Positions 6,624 to 8,440 of a DNA stretch of 8,440 bases are shown piece by piece. The DNA comes from Nitrososphaerota archaeon (lineage in GTDB: Archaea > Thermoproteota > Bathyarchaeia > Bathyarchaeales > Bathycorpusculaceae): contig JAITBW010000174.1 of NCBI GenBank assembly GCA_031283385.1, positions 1-8,440 of the forward strand, in the 5' to 3' direction. Within the stretch, counting starts at the first letter, position 1. Each line of letters starts with the position of its first letter. The translations under genes and the position numbers were made by a program. The notes beneath the pieces were generated by a model. The model worked only from the letters and a program-made list of their open reading frames with translations. It ran no database searches and was not told the origin of the DNA.

Positions 6624-7570
6624 ATAGTACGGGAGTAGCAGTAATCGGAACAGGTTTTTGGGGAAAGAATCATTCACGAATCTATAAAGAACTTGAAGAC
6701 ACCAATCTGGTTGCAATTTGTGATGTTGACGCTGAACGCGCAAAAGTTGTAGCGGAACAGTATGGCGCAAAAGCTTACACTGATAGCTCATTAATGCTAA
6801 AAGATCCTGAAATTCAAGCAGTTAGTGTATGTACATGGTCTATAAAGCTAGCAGAAGAAGCACTAAAATGTTTACATGCAGGCAAACATGTACTTGTAGA
6901 AAAACCCATGGCCACTGATATAAAACAGGCTCAAACATTAATAGATACTGCTAAAGCAAACGGGTTACATTTAACGGTTGGTTTTTTAATGCGATTTATT
7001 CCAGGTCTTCAACAGATAAAACAGGCAGTAGAGACTAAAAAAATTGGCGAGATGGTTTCTGCTACTGCAAAAAGGGTTACACAGTGGCCTGAGAGAATCG
7101 GGGATGTAGGTATTGTGAAAGACACGGCAATTCACGATATTGATGTTACACGATTTATCTCAAATGAGGAGCCGGTAAGTGTGTATGCTAAATTGGGTAG
7201 CATGCGTCATAGGCAATTTGAGGATTATGCTCAGATAATGTTAACTTATGAAAACGGCAAAACAGCGTTTATTGAATCTAACTGGTTGACACCATATAAA
7301 ATTCGCTCTTTAAATGTAACAGGCAGCGAAGCTATAATGCGACTAGATTATAACAGTCAAGAACTATGGATTGACAATGCTGTTGAAACTGTACAGCCTA
7401 GAAATGTGTTTAAGGAGCCTTTGAAAGCTGAACTTGAGCATTTTATTGAATGCATTACTAAAAAGAAAACACCCATGATTACAGGTGAAGACGGCTATAA
7501 AGCATTAGAAATTGCCTCGGCGGCTATGCAATCTTCAGCTAAAAACGCTGTTGTAAAGTTAAATGATTAA
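6620..7570 (+). CDS. Gfo/Idh/MocA-family oxidoreductase, UDP-GlcNAc 3-dehydrogenase-like
   Basis: NAD(P)-dependent sugar oxidoreductase of normal length (316 residues). The Rossmann domain has GTGFWG at 10-15 and Asp35/Asp37 after the second strand. The family lysine is Lys95 in EKPMA. The C-terminal alpha/beta domain carries the DVGIVKDTAIHDID region with Asp168 and His172, the usual acid/base pair. This region matches archaeal and bacterial enzymes that oxidise C3 of UDP-GlcNAc or UDP-GlcNAcA, the first step to 3-amino sugars, but other sugars are possible. The start is TTG at 6620, overlapping the previous gene's TGA (6621-6623), with GGAGA about seven bases upstream, so translation is probably coupled. 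It is the last gene of the operon and its product probably acts on the nucleotide sugar made by the upstream genes. No aminotransferase follows, so any amino-sugar pathway would need genes elsewhere. Confidence 0.88.
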   Translation: MNSTGVAVIGTGFWGKNHSRIYKELEDTNLVAICDVDAERAKVVAEQYGAKAYTDSSLMLKDPEIQAVSVCTWSIKLAEEALKCLHAGKHVLVEKPMATDIKQAQTLIDTAKANGLHLTVGFLMRFIPGLQQIKQAVETKKIGEMVSATAKRVTQWPERIGDVGIVKDTAIHDIDVTRFISNEEPVSVYAKLGSMRHRQFEDYAQIMLTYENGKTAFIESNWLTPYKIRSLNVTGSEAIMRLDYNSQELWIDNAVETVQPRNVFKEPLKAELEHFIECITKKKTPMITGEDGYKALEIASAAMQSSAKNAVVKLND

Positions 7571-7584
7571 TTTGTAGGAAAATG

Positions 7585-7857
7585 TTAGCCCTTCAAATTG
7601 AAGGGTTTACCGTTTTTTACAATGTCTTCTGGAATATGCTCTTTCCATTTTTTAAGAAACGGCAAATCTTCAGCATCTTTACGCAGTTCATCTGGGAGCA
7701 TTTCTGGGATTTCATCACGAATAGGGTACCAACGATGACATTCTGGACAGATAATTACACCTTCAACAACTTCATCTTTTTCTTCAAACACTAACAAATC
7801 AAGTGGATGATGTTTGTCAATTGGGCAGGCCAAAATGTCTAACAATGCACGTTTCAT
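7585..7857 (-). CDS. trm112: Trm112-like zinc protein, methyltransferase activator
   Basis: A small protein (90 residues) of the Trm112 family. In eukaryotes and archaea its members bind and stabilise several SAM-dependent methyltransferases that act on tRNA, rRNA and release factors. Visible marks are LACP with Cys11, CPEC with Cys37 and Cys40, and the WYPIRDEIPEMLPDE stretch typical of the family. The second cysteine of the bacterial-type CPxC pair is Asp14 here. His16 or His17 (KHHPL) could complete a zinc site, as the fourth ligand in yeast Trm112 lies at position 16; this is inference. The ATG at 7857 fits the family N-terminus, with GTGA seven bases upstream. It follows the Trm5-type gene by 33 bp on the same strand, so the two are probably co-transcribed. 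The stop codon is only 14 bp from that of the convergent sugar operon. Confidence 0.88.
   Translation of the reverse strand: MKRALLDILACPIDKHHPLDLLVFEEKDEVVEGVIICPECHRWYPIRDEIPEMLPDELRKDAEDLPFLKKWKEHIPEDIVKNGKPFNLKG
7589..7618 (+). terminator. Palindrome and T6 tract at the convergent end of the sugar operon
   Basis: CCCTTCAA (7589-7596) and TTGAAGGG (7598-7605) are perfect inverted repeats around one base, and T6 follows at 7613-7618 in the rightward direction. The site begins 19 bases after the oxidoreductase stop codon and could end the operon transcript. It lies inside the last codons of the oppositely oriented trm112 gene, so the sequence serves both strands. A one-base loop means the RNA hairpin would be shorter than the DNA palindrome. 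Confidence 0.45.
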
Positions 7858-7890
7858 ACAAGCGTCACAAAAATATAGTTAAACTTGTTT

Positions 7891-8440
7891 CTATAAAAAC
7901 TTACTTGGTAAACCAGATACATAAATATCCAAAACTGTCTGATACCAATTAGGACCAATACTGCGGATAACACGAGAAAAACCAATACGATAAATTACAC
8001 CTAAATTATCCAAACACTTAACGACTTTTTGACAAGTTTTCTCAACTGGATCCTCATCTTTAGCAGCATGTTGAAAATCAAAGTAATGAATACATCCCCC
8101 AGATGATTTGAGAGCCAACAGCGCATAGGGCAAATACTCAAGAGCTAATTCAGGCAAGGGCATCAATACCCGATCGGCTACACCTCGCAGTTGCGAATTA
8201 ACAATTTCTTTAGCATCACCTAACAGTGGAATAACACTATCAAAGACCTTATTGAGCTGCACATTTTCTTGCATAAACTCGTACGCTAGTGGATTAATAT
8301 CAATAGAGTAAACTTTTGTGTCATGACGCTTAGCAATTAAAATAGAAAAACAACCAACACCAGAAAACATGTTTACAATAACCTCACCCTGCGCAACCAA
8401 AGCAGATATTCTATTATGCTCAAATAAGAGCCGTGGTGAG
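7891..8440 (-). CDS. trm5: Class I SAM methyltransferase, Trm5-type tRNA (guanine37-N1)-methyltransferase, C-terminal part (5' end beyond right edge)
   Basis: The frame is open to the right edge; the first visible residues are SPRLLFEHNRI, matching the SPRLxxER motif of Trm5. The TTG at 8400 is therefore internal, not the start. About 182 residues are in view and include SAM motif I (NMFSGVGCFSI), DINPLAYEFMQENVQLN with the acidic ribose-binding site, GDAKE, and DRVLMPLPELALEYL. Trm5 places the N1 methyl on G37 next to the anticodon, which limits frameshifting, and in archaea feeds wyosine-type modification. The usual Asn of the MNLP motif is Pro here (MPLP), so the exact subfamily (Trm5a, b or c) and activity cannot be fixed. 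Pairing with trm112 33 bp downstream suggests shared regulation or a complex. The N-terminal D1/D2 domains and the promoter are outside the window. Confidence 0.87.
   Translation of the reverse strand, partial: SPRLLFEHNRISALVAQGEVIVNMFSGVGCFSILIAKRHDTKVYSIDINPLAYEFMQENVQLNKVFDSVIPLLGDAKEIVNSQLRGVADRVLMPLPELALEYLPYALLALKSSGGCIHYFDFQHAAKDEDPVEKTCQKVVKCLDNLGVIYRIGFSRVIRSIGPNWYQTVLDIYVSGLPSKFL

Noticed and set aside
7582..7794. Plus-strand 70-codon open frame opposite trm112
   Set aside because: Phe-rich antisense of the Trm112 gene, which has its Cys and family motifs on the other strand.
8398..8400. TTG at 8400 as the start of the methyltransferase
   Set aside because: The same frame continues to the window edge with the Trm5-like SPRLLFEHNRI stretch, so this codon is internal and the gene is cut by the window.
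1..8440. CRISPR array, insertion sequence or toxin-antitoxin pair
   Set aside because: No regularly spaced repeats, no transposase frame and no paired small genes were seen. The only mobile-element sign is the partial integrase.

Overview
The window reads as AT-rich archaeal chromosome. The evidence is a type II tRNA-Leu of archaeal form, a Trm5-type tRNA methyltransferase with a Trm112-like zinc protein, an Lrp/AsnC regulator, TTTATATA-like boxes at archaeal promoter distances, and several non-AUG starts (TTG, probable GTG). The protein style suggests the TACK side of Archaea, possibly Bathyarchaeia. That placement is inference and was not checked by alignment.

Layout. Positions 1-377 (minus) hold the N-terminal part of a tyrosine-recombinase/integrase gene that runs off the left edge. 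About 100 bp upstream of it, on the same strand, is a complete tRNA-Leu(GAG) gene with an encoded CCA (480-567). This is the classic geometry of an integrated element beside its tRNA target. A gene-free stretch (568-894) carries the tRNA promoter and the promoter of a long serine O-acetyltransferase (895-1950, plus). That gene converges on an Lrp/AsnC regulator (1973-2422, minus). A hairpin with T-tracts sits at their junction and looks like the regulator's terminator.

After a 300-bp divergent intergenic region, four plus-strand genes form a tight operon from about 2749 to 7570. They encode a sugar-1-phosphate nucleotidyltransferase of the GDP-mannose-pyrophosphorylase type with a left-handed beta-helix tail, a phosphoglucosamine/phosphomannomutase, a divergent UDP/GDP-sugar dehydrogenase homologue, and a Gfo/Idh/MocA oxidoreductase resembling UDP-GlcNAc 3-dehydrogenases. 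Gaps are 12 and 35 bp, and the last pair overlaps by 4 bp. Together they suggest conversion of a hexose- or hexosamine-6-phosphate to a nucleotide sugar that is then oxidised, probably for surface glycans or protein glycosylation. No glycosyltransferase or aminotransferase is in view.

The right end (7585-8440, minus) holds trm112 and the 3' part of a trm5-like gene, 33 bp apart. The pair converges on the sugar operon with only 14 bp between stop codons.

The most unusual item is the dehydrogenase homologue at 5271-6623. It keeps the Rossmann glycines, a candidate nucleophile Cys and the C-terminal UDP-binding-like domain, but has lost the usual catalytic Glu, Lys and Asn positions. It may be a pseudoenzyme or have a changed chemistry. 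No CRISPR array, insertion sequence or complete new defence system is visible.
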